From: Pseudobythopirellula maris
Lineage (GTDB): Bacteria > Planctomycetota > Planctomycetia > Pirellulales > Lacipirellulaceae
Length of the DNA stretch: 64,000 nt
Assembly (NCBI RefSeq): GCF_007859945.1
Contig: NZ_SJPQ01000002.1
Coordinates: 198,588 to 262,587 of the forward strand
Reading direction: 5' to 3'
The notes beneath the pieces are model-generated. The model saw nothing but the letters and a program-made list of their open reading frames with translations, was not told where the DNA came from and did not search any database. This document shows, one piece after another, positions 42,383 to 52,261 of the stretch. Every line of letters starts with the position of its first letter. The first letter of the stretch is position 1. The position numbers were made by a program, and so were the translations under genes.

Positions 42383-43204
42383 ATGGACGACCTCTTCACG
42401 CTCCACAACCTCTTCACCCTCGGCATGCTGATCTTGCTGCAGGCGGTGCTGGGGTTCGACAACCTGCTCTACATCTCGATTGAGTCGAAGCGGGCTCCCG
42501 ACGAGAACCAGCGCGCCGTGCGCCAGTGGGGCATCGGCATCGCCATCGTGCTGCGGATCGTGCTGCTGTTCGTCGTGATCCGCGTGATCGGCATGTTCCA
42601 GGAGCCCTTCCTGACGATCCCCGAAGGGGGCCCGATCGGCTGGGCCCTTTCGGGCGACATCACCCTGCACGCGGTCATCGTGCTGCTGGGCGGCGTGTTC
42701 ATCCTCTACACCGCCGTCAAAGAGATCATGCACATGATGGCGATCGAGGACGTCGCCCACGGCGTGGGCGACAACAACCGCTCGAGCACCTGGATGGTCG
42801 TCTCGAAGATCGTCGCGATGAACCTGGTGTTCTCGTTCGACTCGATCCTCTCGGCGATGGCGCTCACCGACAACTTCTGGGTCATGGCCACGGCGATCGT
42901 CATCAGCGGCGCCATGATGATCTGGCTCGCCGAGCACGTCTCGGAGTTCCTCAAGAAGAACCGCCTGTACGAGGTCCTCGGGCTGTTCATCCTGTTCATC
43001 GTCGGCGTGATGCTCATCGGCGAGGGGGGCCACTTGGCCCACCTCCACCTGTTCGGCTACATCGTCGAGCCGATGGCTAAGAGCACGTTCTACTTCACGA
43101 TCGCCATCCTGGTAGTGATCGACATCGTGCAGGGCCGCTACCAGAAGAAGCTGATGGCCGAGAAGCACCGCGAGATCGTTGAAAACGACGCGACGACGGC
43201 CTAG
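42383..43204 (+). CDS. TerC/Alx-family integral membrane protein
   Basis: 273 residues with about seven membrane helices. The metal-handling Asp motifs of the family are GFDNLLYISIESK (near residue 25) and NLVFSFDSILSAMAL (near 150). The linker MHMMAIEDVAHGVGDNN is hydrophilic. TerC/Alx proteins export or handle manganese and work with the translocon at the inner membrane. The GTG/ATG choice is clear, MDDLFTLHNLFTLGMLILLQ. It is followed by a convergent small membrane-protein gene. Confidence 0.92.
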   Translation: MDDLFTLHNLFTLGMLILLQAVLGFDNLLYISIESKRAPDENQRAVRQWGIGIAIVLRIVLLFVVIRVIGMFQEPFLTIPEGGPIGWALSGDITLHAVIVLLGGVFILYTAVKEIMHMMAIEDVAHGVGDNNRSSTWMVVSKIVAMNLVFSFDSILSAMALTDNFWVMATAIVISGAMMIWLAEHVSEFLKKNRLYEVLGLFILFIVGVMLIGEGGHLAHLHLFGYIVEPMAKSTFYFTIAILVVIDIVQGRYQKKLMAEKHREIVENDATTA

Positions 43205-43237
43205 CATCGAAGGGCGCCAGGGGCTTCCGCTGTGTGC

Positions 43238-43306
43238 CACTGGCGTGCCGCCAGTGAGATGTACCAGGTGAGCTCGTACCCAATTCGCACTGGCGGCACG
43301 CCAGTG
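43238..43306 (+). repeat. Perfect inverted-repeat pair CACTGGCGTGCCGCCAGTG
   Basis: Arms 43238-43256 and 43288-43306 are 19-bp perfect inverted copies; each arm is itself a near-palindrome (CACTGGCG-GCCAGTG). It lies between the convergent TerC and small membrane-protein genes, 33 bp past the terC stop. Confidence 0.85.
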
Positions 43307-43381
43307 TCGCCGGGCGCTATGGCCGAGGGCATCGCCAAAGTGCTCGGAGACGGGAACCCACGGCCGTCAGCTGCTGCATCA

Positions 43382-43768
43382 TCACTCTCCGCTCTTGCGA
43401 GCCAGCCGAGCACCGACGGCAGCGCCGGTGAGCATCATCCCAAACACAATGACGCATTCCACGACCTCGCGGAACTGCTGCTGGTCGTTCGACGGGCCCC
43501 AAGCCTGCCAGAGGACGAAGGCCGGGTAGACCGGCTTGCCGAAGCCCGTCGACTCTGCCAGCAGCAAGTAGACACCCCCGAACAGGCAGGCGCCCAACGC
43601 CGCGCCGCGTTCCTCCCCCCGCAGCAGCACGGCGGCGGCCGTGTGGCGGGCGAGCACGGCGAGAGTGACAAGGATCAGCGGCTCGAGGCCGAAACGCGAA
43701 CGCAGTGCAAAGGCGACCAGTGCGGCGTACGACATGACGCCCAACAAGGTGGATAGGGAGTATTTCAT
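43382..43768 (-). CDS. Small membrane protein, unknown function
   Basis: 128 residues from the ATG at 43768 (MKYSLSTLLGVMSYAALVAF). About four hydrophobic segments, with LILVTLAVLARHTAAAVLLR, ALGACLFGGVYLLLAES and ECVIVFGMMLTGAAVGARLA. Such MK-SL-TLL proteins are a common planctomycete type and no function is known. The frame is open further upstream but without features. Convergent with terC. Confidence 0.65.
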   Translation of the reverse strand: MKYSLSTLLGVMSYAALVAFALRSRFGLEPLILVTLAVLARHTAAAVLLRGEERGAALGACLFGGVYLLLAESTGFGKPVYPAFVLWQAWGPSNDQQQFREVVECVIVFGMMLTGAAVGARLARKSGE

Positions 43769-43924
43769 TCCGGTGATTGTAGGGCGGCGGGTGGCACTGT
43801 CGAGCTTCGCCTTCCCTATGTGCGCCACTCTAACTCCGTGGGGTGACTGTGGCCGGAAATGCTCTCTGCTAAAATACCGGGCTGCTGACCTTCTCCGTAT
43901 CCCTGCTCTCGATGAGGCCACGCC

Positions 43925-45286
43925 GTGCGTCTGCTCGCCACGACCTGCTTGTTCGCGTCGTTTCTCGCTGCTCCTTGCCCTGCTCAAATCGCCTCGGCCC
44001 CGACGGTCGAAGGCGTCACGCTCGGCCCCTACGCGTACGAGACCAAGCCCGACCACCCCGCGTTCGACAAGTTCAACCTACGCAAGGCGCCCGCCGCCGG
44101 GCCGCTATTGCTCGAGGAGGGCGACCGGCTGGCGATCTGCGGCGACTCGATCACCGAGCAGAAGATGTACTCGCGCATCATCGAGACCTACCTGACCTGC
44201 TGCACGCCTCAGCTCGACGTGACCGTGCGACAGTACGGCTGGAGCGGTGAGAAGACCGACGGCTTCCTGCGGCGCATGGAGCAAGACTGCCTGCGGTTCG
44301 ATCCCACCGTGGCCACGCTCTGCTACGGCATGAACGACGCCCGCTACCGCCCGTTCGACGTCACGAACGGCCAGTGGTACGAGGATCACTACCGGGCGAT
44401 CGTTCGCAAGTTCAAAGCAGAGGGGGTCCGCGTGGTGCTCGGCACGCCGGGCTGCGCGGGCAAGACCGCCTCGTGGGTCGGTTCTCGCGCCGGCACGCTC
44501 GACGAGCAGAACATCAACCTGGCGGCGCTGCGCGACATCGCGATCGGCGTCGCCCAGAGCGAGGGGACGCGGCTGGCGGACGTCTTCTGGCCGATGCTCC
44601 AGGCCCAAGTCTTCGCCCCCGGCCAGCACGGCGCCACGGAGGAGAACCCTTACGAGGTGGCCGGCAAGGACGGCATCCACCCCGGCTGGGCGGGCCACGT
44701 GGTGATGGCGTACGCCTTCCTCAAGGCCATGGGCTTGGGCGGCGAGATCGGCACGATCGAGATCGACCTGGCGGACAGCTCGGCCACGGCATCCGAAGGT
44801 CACGAGGTCGAGTCCGCCGCCGACGGCGAGCTGCGCGTCGTTAGCCGCCGCTACCCGTTCTGCGCCACGGGGCCGCTCGACCGAGACGACTCTGTTCGGT
44901 CCGGCACGACCCTCGTGCCGTTCTACGAAGACCTCAGCCGCTTCACGCTCCGTGCGACCGGCGGCGACGCCGAGCGCTACGCCGTCACTTGGGGCCAGGC
45001 GACGGAGGAATACACGGCCGAGCAGCTCGCCGGGGGCGTGAACCTGGCGGCCGACTTCGCCGCCACGCCGTTCCAAGCGGCCTTCGATCGCGTCGACCAG
45101 GCGGTCGCGGCCAAGCAAGCTTATGAGACGAAGCAGGTGAAACGCGTGTTCCACGGCAGCCGCGGCCGCGAGGACTTCGACTCAGCGGTCGAAGAGACCG
45201 AGGCCGAGCGCGCCCCGCTCGCCGCCGCCGTGGAGAAAGACCTCGAACCGGTGACGCACACGATCACGATCCGGCCGATCGAGTAG
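43925..45286 (+). CDS. Secreted SGNH/GDSL hydrolase
   Basis: 453 residues, GTG start at 43925 giving a signal peptide (MRLLATTCLFASFLAAPCPA). SGNH blocks: nucleophile Ser in LAICGDSITEQKMYS (about 72), oxyanion Asn in TLCYGMNDARYRPF (about 138) and the Asp-His pair in KDGIHPGWAGHVVMAY (about 249-252). A C-terminal region of about 170 residues is hydrophilic and alpha-helical with a beta-like part and no named domain. It is probably an esterase or acylhydrolase for polysaccharide. Planctomycetes have many secreted members. Confidence 0.88.
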   Translation: MRLLATTCLFASFLAAPCPAQIASAPTVEGVTLGPYAYETKPDHPAFDKFNLRKAPAAGPLLLEEGDRLAICGDSITEQKMYSRIIETYLTCCTPQLDVTVRQYGWSGEKTDGFLRRMEQDCLRFDPTVATLCYGMNDARYRPFDVTNGQWYEDHYRAIVRKFKAEGVRVVLGTPGCAGKTASWVGSRAGTLDEQNINLAALRDIAIGVAQSEGTRLADVFWPMLQAQVFAPGQHGATEENPYEVAGKDGIHPGWAGHVVMAYAFLKAMGLGGEIGTIEIDLADSSATASEGHEVESAADGELRVVSRRYPFCATGPLDRDDSVRSGTTLVPFYEDLSRFTLRATGGDAERYAVTWGQATEEYTAEQLAGGVNLAADFAATPFQAAFDRVDQAVAAKQAYETKQVKRVFHGSRGREDFDSAVEETEAERAPLAAAVEKDLEPVTHTITIRPIE

Positions 45287-45650
45287 CCGCCGCTGAAGCG
45301 GCCAAAACCGCGTGCGATAAAAATCTCGTCGATTTTACGGGCCCCTACGAACCCGGCGGCGGCGTCTAAACCGTTGCGCACCAGCGATTTAGCACAAAAT
45401 AGCCGTGGCCTAAAAATCGTTTCTGCGCGCTTGGCTCAAAACGCTTTGCAGAAATTTCGCGTTCGATCGGTTATCAAGATAATTGGGCGCCGCAGGGGGT
45501 CGCCGCCGCGTCAGGCTTTGCGTTTTGCCAGACCAACCCGCGTTGCCAAGCCGCCCTGCTGCGTTTTTAGGCGTGAGCGAGCACGGCAATCGCCAACGAA
45601 ACTTTTTGGCGAAACCCGCGGGGTGTGTTTCTATATTATTCTTGGCCACT
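45287..45650. other. Intergenic region between convergent SGNH and alpha-2-macroglobulin genes
   Basis: 364 bp, no gene I can support and no inverted-repeat pair like those in other convergent spacers. It is more AT-rich (runs such as TATATTATTC at about 45631). The short inverted CGCCAA/TTGGCG near 45590-45615 has no T run. No terminator was found for either gene. Confidence 0.45.
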
Positions 45651-48600
45651 CTAATCGGTCACGCGCACGCGTAGCTCATCGCTGTTGCCGCGGAGCTCGG
45701 GGGCGTACAGCGCCGCGGCCTGGGTCGGCAGCGCCGAGAAGCGGCCCGGCGTCTCGGCCCTGAGGCGGTAGCGGACCGTGTGCTCGCCGCGCGGCAGCCG
45801 CGAGACGAACAGGTTCACCTGCCGGTCGCGGTACTCGACGTAAGCGCCGAGCGCGTTGCCGTTGTAGCCGCTGCGGACCTCGACCGGCTCGAAGCCGGCC
45901 GGTTTGTGATCGGCGAAGAGCAGGTACTCGTAGTCGTTCTTGCTCTCGACCGTGAGCTCGACCTCGACCAGATCGCCGCTCTCAACCTGCGCCAAGTCGT
46001 CCAGCTCCTTGCGGTCAAACTTCTCGGCCCGCTGCGAGACGACCTGCCCCAAGGCGCCGCGGGCGTCTTGCTTCGCTTCCACCGGGGTGAGCTTGTAGAG
46101 CTTGCGGTCGACGCGCAGCTCGAGCCCGGCGCTGCGGATCCGCTCCTCCATCGTGAAGTTCGTCAGGTAGGCGTTGTAGTAGAGCTTGCCCGAGCCACGC
46201 TTGCGCAGCTCGACCGTGTGCCGCCCCGCCGTCAGGTCAGCGCCCTCCAGCGTGAACGAGCCGTCGAACGAGAACAGGTTCTCCGGCGTGATGGCGACCT
46301 CCTTGCGTTTGGCGCCGTCGACCCACACTTCGACGGTCTGCTCGGGCCGCCCCTCGCCGCTCGCCAGCAGGTAGTCGGCCATCGCCTCAACGACCAAGGC
46401 CGTGTCGCGGGTGCTCGACCAGCGGGCGCCGTGCTTGCGGTTGTTCAGCAGGTACTTCACCAGGCCCGACGTGAGGTTGCTCTCTGGCTCGGTGGCCGAC
46501 AGGAGCTTGAGGAAGTAGGCGTGCGCCTCGTACTCGCTGCCGTACCAGCGCCACCAGTAGCCGCCGGGCAGGTTGAGGTAGGCGGTCTGATTCTCGGCGT
46601 CCTCGACGACGAACTGCTTGAGGTTGCGGATCACGCGGTCGCGCAGGTCGACCAAGCCCTCCTCGGCGTTCTTGGCGAGCGACTCGTCGTGGAGCGCCAC
46701 GCCGAGCATCGCCTGGGCGTACGGCGCCAGCCGCAGCCGCTCGTCGAACAGCCGGCCGCGCATCTCGCCGTCGGGCGTGCCGGCGCGGACCATCACGAGG
46801 TGGACCAGCGCGTCGAGGTTGTCGGCGTGCCGTTTCCACGGCTTCTTGTCGTCGATCAGCGAGCCGTCTTCCTTGGTGTTGCGGAGCATCGCGAGCTGCT
46901 TCGCCTGGTGGGTCGAGAGCCACGCCAGGCCGCGCTCCAGCACCTCGGCGTCGACCTTCACGTCGTTGTCGCGGGCGACCAGAAGGCCGCGGACCACCAC
47001 CGCCGTGGTGTGGGCCGAGCTGCGCTCGCCGTAGCCGCTGAACCAGCCCCAGCCGCCGTCCGTGAGCTGCATCGCGGTGAGCCGCTCGACGCCGGCGCCC
47101 ACGATCTTGCCGAGCTCGGCGTCGTCGAACACCGGGTTGCGGTCGTACCGCTTCCAGCGGGCGGCCCGTTCGGCGGCGTCGCCGATCTGCTGGGCGTTGA
47201 GGTTCGTCCGTTTGTCGCGCACGGCGGCCAAGTCGATCCCCATCCGCATGAGCGTCTGCTGCGTGACGGCCGCCGGCAGGAAGCGGTTGAGCGTCTGCTC
47301 GGTGCAGCCGTGGGGGTAGTCGACCAGGTACGGCAAGGCGTCGACCATCGCCCCCGCCAGGGAGGGCGACCAACGCACCACGAGCCGGGTGTCGTCGACG
47401 CGGCGTTTCTCGGGGACTTTGATCTCGAACGAGCCGATCCGGTCGCTCGACGCCAGCACGCCGCTGAAGGAGTCGACCCGCTCGGCGCCGTGGACCACGA
47501 CCGGCAGCTTGGTGAGCACCGCGTCGGAGTCGGCGCCGCTCACGGCGGTGATCTTCAGCGACGCCTCGCCGTCGCGCACGGCCCGCACACGCCAGTCGAC
47601 GCGAACATCATCGCCCGGCTCGACGGTGATGGTGCGGTGCAACTCGTCGGACGACTCCAGGGCGTCGCCCCCCAGCTCCAGCACGACCTTCACCTCGCGA
47701 GCCTCGCCCAGGTAGTTGTGAACGTTCGCGCTGAGGACCGCCTCGTCCGTGTCGACGAGGAACCGCGGCGCCTGCGGCCGGATGAGCAGGTTCTTGCGCG
47801 TGACGACCTCGCCGGTGGCCTCGCCGACACGCACGCCGGTCGACATGCACCACACGCGGATGCGCCAGGCGGTGAGGTTGTCGGGCATCGCGAGCGGCAG
47901 CTCGGCCAGGCCGTCGGCGCCCACCGTGACGGCGCCGGCCCACAGGGCCGTGTCGGCGAACTCGCTGCGCAACGTGGGTGCAGCCCCGACGCCCTCGGGC
48001 AGAGTCACGAATAGATCCACCCCACTTTCCGTCATGTCGAAGTTCACCTCGTCGGACTTCTGGGCCATGCCACGGGCCATCATCGGCGCCGGCGCCGCGT
48101 GAGTCACATATTTCTCACGCCTCCTGCTTAGTTGGATAAATACGTCACTATCCGGGTAGATGATGTTCACATCACCGCCGAAGGCGCCGAGCGGCTGCAT
48201 GGCGGTCTCGCCCGGCTTGGTGACGGGCGATTCGCTGCGCTGCAGGCTGTTTTGGTCGTGGGGGTGGTGGCTGCGGCGCCAGCTCCAGAAGCGCTCGCGG
48301 ATGTCGCCCCCCGACGGGCCGCCGGCGATGTACTCCACGCTCTTGTCGTAGACGGCCACGACCGCCTCGCCAGCGACCGGCGCGCCCGACTGGTCGGTCA
48401 CGCGCAGGCGGATCGTCCCCTTCTGCCCCGGCTGGTAGGCCGTGGCCGAGGGCAGCGCCTCGACCTTCAGGACCCGCGAGACGGGCGGCACGGCGATCTG
48501 CCGCACGACGGTGTGGACCTTGCCGCCGGAGACCGTCACGGCCTCGACGAAGAAGTTGGGCGAGTCGGCGGCGTCGATCTCGAGATCGACGATCTGGCTC

Positions 48601-51600
48601 TTGCCAGCGAGCTGCAAACGCTGCGGCGCGGGGTAGACGCGTCCCTCGGGCCGAACGAATAGCAGCACCGACGAGCCGACGCGGTTGGTGTTCACCTGCA
48701 AGCGGAGCGTGTCGCCCGGCTGGTGCTCCGGCTTGTCGAGCACCAACTCCAGTTCGTTGTAGAGGAACTCGCCGCCGTCGAAGCCGGGGCCCAGGATCGT
48801 GAAGATCACGCCCCCCTCCTGCTTGCGGCCTCGCTCGTCCGTCAGCGCGTAGGCGAGCCGGTAGCGGCCCGCCTCGGAGGCCTTGATCTTCAGCTCGGCG
48901 CGGCCCTCGGGGCCGGCCACGAGGTCCCAGGCCTGCACGACCGTCTCGCTCGGCTCGGCCGGCCTGTCGGGGTCGGCGAACGGCGCCGGCGGGGCGAGTT
49001 TCAGCAGACGCATTTCCCCCTTGCCGCTCAACGGCTTGCCGTCGGCTCGGCGCACGGCGACCGAGGCGGTCATCGTGTCGCTCACCTGGTAATAACCGCG
49101 ATCGAGCCAGACCGTGACATTGAATGGCCGGCGGGCCACGAGCACCGAGCCCTTGCCGACGATCGTGCGACGCGACTCGTCGGTCACCTCGGCGGTGACC
49201 TCGTAGCGGTGGTCGGTCGAGCCGTAAAGCTCCTTGACGAGCTCCGTGTCGATCGGCAGCAGCAGCGTGCCGCCGGGGCCGATCGGCGCCTCGCCCTCGA
49301 GCACCACCTCGGGCGGCGAGCTTGGCCAGGGGAACCACGACGGACGCGGCGCGAAACAGCCCCAGCGGCGCCAGTCGCTGCGCCACGTGGCGTCTTGGCC
49401 GAGCCAGCCGTAGCCCTCACCGTACAGCCAGTCCCACGGACGGGGCGGGGTCCACGTCTCACGCCGCTCGCTGCGCAACACCTTGTAGCTTACGGTGGCG
49501 CCGGTGACCGGTTCACCGAAGTAGTACTTCGCCTTGACGATGGCGTTGAACTCTTCGCCCAGGGCGACCGGGTCCTCGGGCGCTTCGACCGTGACCTCGA
49601 ACTCCGGCTTCTTGTACTCTTCGACCAGGAACGACTCGCCGCCGTGGCCGACGACCTCGAGCCGCCAGCGGCCGAGCGTGGCGCCCGCGGGCAACGCGTA
49701 CTCTCCCTCCAAGCCGCCGTACACGTTCGACGTGAGGGCGAACTCCTCCGCGACTTCGCCCTTGGGGTTGTGCAGCTTGACCTGGAAAGCCTTGTGGGCG
49801 AACGGTGAGGGGGTTTCGTCCTCGACGGCCACGCCGTACCTCGGCTTGGCGACCCACGCCTTGAAGTGGACCGTCTGCTCCGGCCGATAGACCGGGCGGT
49901 CGGTGACCATGAAGGTCTGCACGTTTTGTGGCCGGTCGCCGGGCGGCGTGCCCCGCCACACGCCGTCGAAGCCGAGATACGCGAAGCGGCCGTCCTCGGT
50001 CGTCGCGGTGGTGAGCCATTGGTACTCGGGGTCGATCGCCTGCTTCTTGACGGCGGAGACGAGCAGCCCGTCGGCGTCGGTTTTCTCAGTGAGTCGCTCG
50101 GTAAGCACCTTGAACTGCCGGGGGAGCGGCCCGCCGGCGCGCCGGTTGTTGTCGATGCGGAAGCCGAACTGCTCGACATTGGCGCTGGCGATCGGGGCGC
50201 CGGTGCGGGCGTCGACCACCGAGGTGAGCCGTTTGCCGGCCATCGGCTTGACGACGATCGCCGTGTCGGCGACCCACACCACAACGCGCACCTCGTTGCC
50301 CGCCTTGCCGTCGTCGCCGGCCACGCGGGCGGTGACGAGGTAGCCGCCCGCCTCTTGCAGCGGCGTGGTGACGTCAATCTCTTTGTCGCCATGATCGGGG
50401 GCGGCGGCCACGTCGAGCGACCAGCGGGCCGTCTCCTCGCCCACATACTTGTCCTGGCCCTCCTGGATCAGCCGCCAGCCGAGCTGCTCGACCTGCAATT
50501 GCTGGTGGTCGAGCTCACGCGGGCCGCTCTCCAGGTAGCCCTTCACGTCGCCGAGCAGCCGGCGGGCGTCGATCTTGTGGGCTGAGAAATCGACGCGCGT
50601 GGCGTTGCGCGAGCGGAACTGGAGCGTCGCCCCCGCGCCTGCCGGCTGGGTCGTCACGCCGTCGAAGGCGCCCCAAGGCTCGACGACCTGCGCGAGCCGG
50701 GATTTGAGGTTCTTCAGGTGGTTCTGGTTCGGCTTGGGCTGCGAGCTCGCCTTCTCGATCGCCTTGCGCAAGCAGCCGGCCGCCTTGCCGCGTTGGCGGC
50801 GGTCGAGGTAGATGGCCGCCAGCTGCTCCCAGCGGCCGAGCTCGCGGTAGGCGGCCAGGTGGTTGTGGCCGCGCGGCAGCTTGAACCGCTTGACCCCGGT
50901 CGCGAGGCGGGCGATCGTCTCGTCTTCGCCCAGCGTGGCGAGGTCCCACTTGGCCGCCTCGGCGTCCGCGTCGTCGTCGGGGGTGAAGGCCCAGCCGTGG
51001 CTCAGCAGCGAGCGGACGCTGAACTGTTCGCGCAGGAAGTCGGCGTAGCGTGTCTGGCCGACGCCGCTCCTGGACAGCGCCCAACGCCACCTCTCGCCGT
51101 CGGTCGTGGCGGCCTGCCACGATTCGGGCAACTCGTGGAAGATCGGCGTGTCGGGGTTGTCGGCATCGACCGGTGGGTCGCTGCCGCCGTAGCTCGGCCA
51201 GCCCTCGGATGGCTCGGGCAGCTCCGTCAGATCCGTGATCGCGAGCAACCGCCAGCTGTAGCGGCTGGTGCGGTTCTGGGCGATGGCGTCGGCTGTGTCT
51301 CGCCACACTCGGCGGGCCAGGGCTTGGTCGGGTTGCCGTTCGGGGTCGAGCTGTTCGGCGGCCGTCCTGAGCAATTGGAGGCGACGCACACGGTCGCGTT
51401 CGACGAAGTTGATGCTCGGCCCGCGCGTCCGGCCATCGGAGCCGCGTACGCTCTCGCCGTCGATCTCGTGCCCCGAATTCGGAAGCCGGCTGTACTGCTG
51501 GGCGAGGGCGAACAGCATCGCGGCGTCTTCGCCGTGACGCTCCGCGACGCGCTCGAGCAGGGCGTCGGCCTCGGAGATCTGGTTGAGCCTTTGCAGGCAG

Positions 51601-51842
51601 GTGACCCGGTCGGCGAGGTCGGCCGGGGTGGCGTCGTCGGTAGCCAGGCGCTCGTCGAGCATCGCGGCCGCTTCGGCCCAGTTGCCCTCGGTCATCGTGG
51701 CCTCGACCTTGTCGCGCGAGGGCTGGGCCAGCGCCTCATGGGCGCATGCGAAGACTGCTAGCAGGGCGCTCGCCAAGAGGATTGTTTTCCGCCCAGCGGC
51801 GCACAAAGAGCAACGCCCGACGGGCGTGGAGTTGAGACGCAT
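45651..51842 (-). CDS. Very large alpha-2-macroglobulin-family protein with thioester
   Basis: 2063 residues from the ATG at 51842 (MRLNSTPVGRCSLCAAGRKT). Signal region LLASALLAVFACAHEALAQP; a Cys at its end is a poor lipobox, so secretion or lipoprotein is undecided. Residues 40-400 are helical/TPR-like. MG domains follow, with VTDRPVYRPEQTVHFKAWVA as the MG2 start. The bait/ANATO-side region contains ALWAGAVTVGADGLAELPLA then MPDNLTAWRIRVWCMSTGVR. The thioester Cys-Gln is in YPHGCTEQTLNRFL, at about residue 1511. Such proteins trap proteases in the periplasm or outside. Its usual partner, PBP1C, is not next to it. Confidence 0.92.
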   Translation of the reverse strand: MRLNSTPVGRCSLCAAGRKTILLASALLAVFACAHEALAQPSRDKVEATMTEGNWAEAAAMLDERLATDDATPADLADRVTCLQRLNQISEADALLERVAERHGEDAAMLFALAQQYSRLPNSGHEIDGESVRGSDGRTRGPSINFVERDRVRRLQLLRTAAEQLDPERQPDQALARRVWRDTADAIAQNRTSRYSWRLLAITDLTELPEPSEGWPSYGGSDPPVDADNPDTPIFHELPESWQAATTDGERWRWALSRSGVGQTRYADFLREQFSVRSLLSHGWAFTPDDDADAEAAKWDLATLGEDETIARLATGVKRFKLPRGHNHLAAYRELGRWEQLAAIYLDRRQRGKAAGCLRKAIEKASSQPKPNQNHLKNLKSRLAQVVEPWGAFDGVTTQPAGAGATLQFRSRNATRVDFSAHKIDARRLLGDVKGYLESGPRELDHQQLQVEQLGWRLIQEGQDKYVGEETARWSLDVAAAPDHGDKEIDVTTPLQEAGGYLVTARVAGDDGKAGNEVRVVVWVADTAIVVKPMAGKRLTSVVDARTGAPIASANVEQFGFRIDNNRRAGGPLPRQFKVLTERLTEKTDADGLLVSAVKKQAIDPEYQWLTTATTEDGRFAYLGFDGVWRGTPPGDRPQNVQTFMVTDRPVYRPEQTVHFKAWVAKPRYGVAVEDETPSPFAHKAFQVKLHNPKGEVAEEFALTSNVYGGLEGEYALPAGATLGRWRLEVVGHGGESFLVEEYKKPEFEVTVEAPEDPVALGEEFNAIVKAKYYFGEPVTGATVSYKVLRSERRETWTPPRPWDWLYGEGYGWLGQDATWRSDWRRWGCFAPRPSWFPWPSSPPEVVLEGEAPIGPGGTLLLPIDTELVKELYGSTDHRYEVTAEVTDESRRTIVGKGSVLVARRPFNVTVWLDRGYYQVSDTMTASVAVRRADGKPLSGKGEMRLLKLAPPAPFADPDRPAEPSETVVQAWDLVAGPEGRAELKIKASEAGRYRLAYALTDERGRKQEGGVIFTILGPGFDGGEFLYNELELVLDKPEHQPGDTLRLQVNTNRVGSSVLLFVRPEGRVYPAPQRLQLAGKSQIVDLEIDAADSPNFFVEAVTVSGGKVHTVVRQIAVPPVSRVLKVEALPSATAYQPGQKGTIRLRVTDQSGAPVAGEAVVAVYDKSVEYIAGGPSGGDIRERFWSWRRSHHPHDQNSLQRSESPVTKPGETAMQPLGAFGGDVNIIYPDSDVFIQLSRRREKYVTHAAPAPMMARGMAQKSDEVNFDMTESGVDLFVTLPEGVGAAPTLRSEFADTALWAGAVTVGADGLAELPLAMPDNLTAWRIRVWCMSTGVRVGEATGEVVTRKNLLIRPQAPRFLVDTDEAVLSANVHNYLGEAREVKVVLELGGDALESSDELHRTITVEPGDDVRVDWRVRAVRDGEASLKITAVSGADSDAVLTKLPVVVHGAERVDSFSGVLASSDRIGSFEIKVPEKRRVDDTRLVVRWSPSLAGAMVDALPYLVDYPHGCTEQTLNRFLPAAVTQQTLMRMGIDLAAVRDKRTNLNAQQIGDAAERAARWKRYDRNPVFDDAELGKIVGAGVERLTAMQLTDGGWGWFSGYGERSSAHTTAVVVRGLLVARDNDVKVDAEVLERGLAWLSTHQAKQLAMLRNTKEDGSLIDDKKPWKRHADNLDALVHLVMVRAGTPDGEMRGRLFDERLRLAPYAQAMLGVALHDESLAKNAEEGLVDLRDRVIRNLKQFVVEDAENQTAYLNLPGGYWWRWYGSEYEAHAYFLKLLSATEPESNLTSGLVKYLLNNRKHGARWSSTRDTALVVEAMADYLLASGEGRPEQTVEVWVDGAKRKEVAITPENLFSFDGSFTLEGADLTAGRHTVELRKRGSGKLYYNAYLTNFTMEERIRSAGLELRVDRKLYKLTPVEAKQDARGALGQVVSQRAEKFDRKELDDLAQVESGDLVEVELTVESKNDYEYLLFADHKPAGFEPVEVRSGYNGNALGAYVEYRDRQVNLFVSRLPRGEHTVRYRLRAETPGRFSALPTQAAALYAPELRGNSDELRVRVTD

Positions 51843-52261
51843 GGTTTCTGCCTGTTCCGGGGGCCTTAGTCGTCGTCTTCCAGGTTGATAACGCCAACAT
51901 ACGAAACACCGACGCGGTTGAGGATCCCGAAGTTTCCTCCCCCGCCGCATAGGGGCCGATTCCTTAGCGCGCGTGGCGTCTTGGGCACAGCGGCGGGGGG
52001 CGGTCGGGTGGGTGGCTCCGCTCAACACGTGTTGCTTTTTCGCATCACCCGCGTCTCGGCGCCGGGGGGCCGGACGTGTGTGTGGCAACGAACTTAGCGG
52101 TTGCCGCCCGGCGGCGGGGACACGATTGCGGCGGTTTTGGGTAGAAACACTCCGCCGGAGCGGCTACGAGCCCGATTCGCCGAGGGTGGGCATGCGGATT
52201 GCTCGTTGGGAATACACAGCCCCCGCACAAGCCTTCCCCTCTCGCCCTACGGCCGTCGCCC
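51843..52261. other. Divergent promoter region of alpha-2-macroglobulin and glycosyltransferase genes
   Basis: 419 bp with no protein gene I can support. It should carry two divergent promoters. The frame upstream of the glycosyltransferase ATG (from 52199) adds residues without homology. No hairpin terminator or recognised RNA. Confidence 0.45.
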
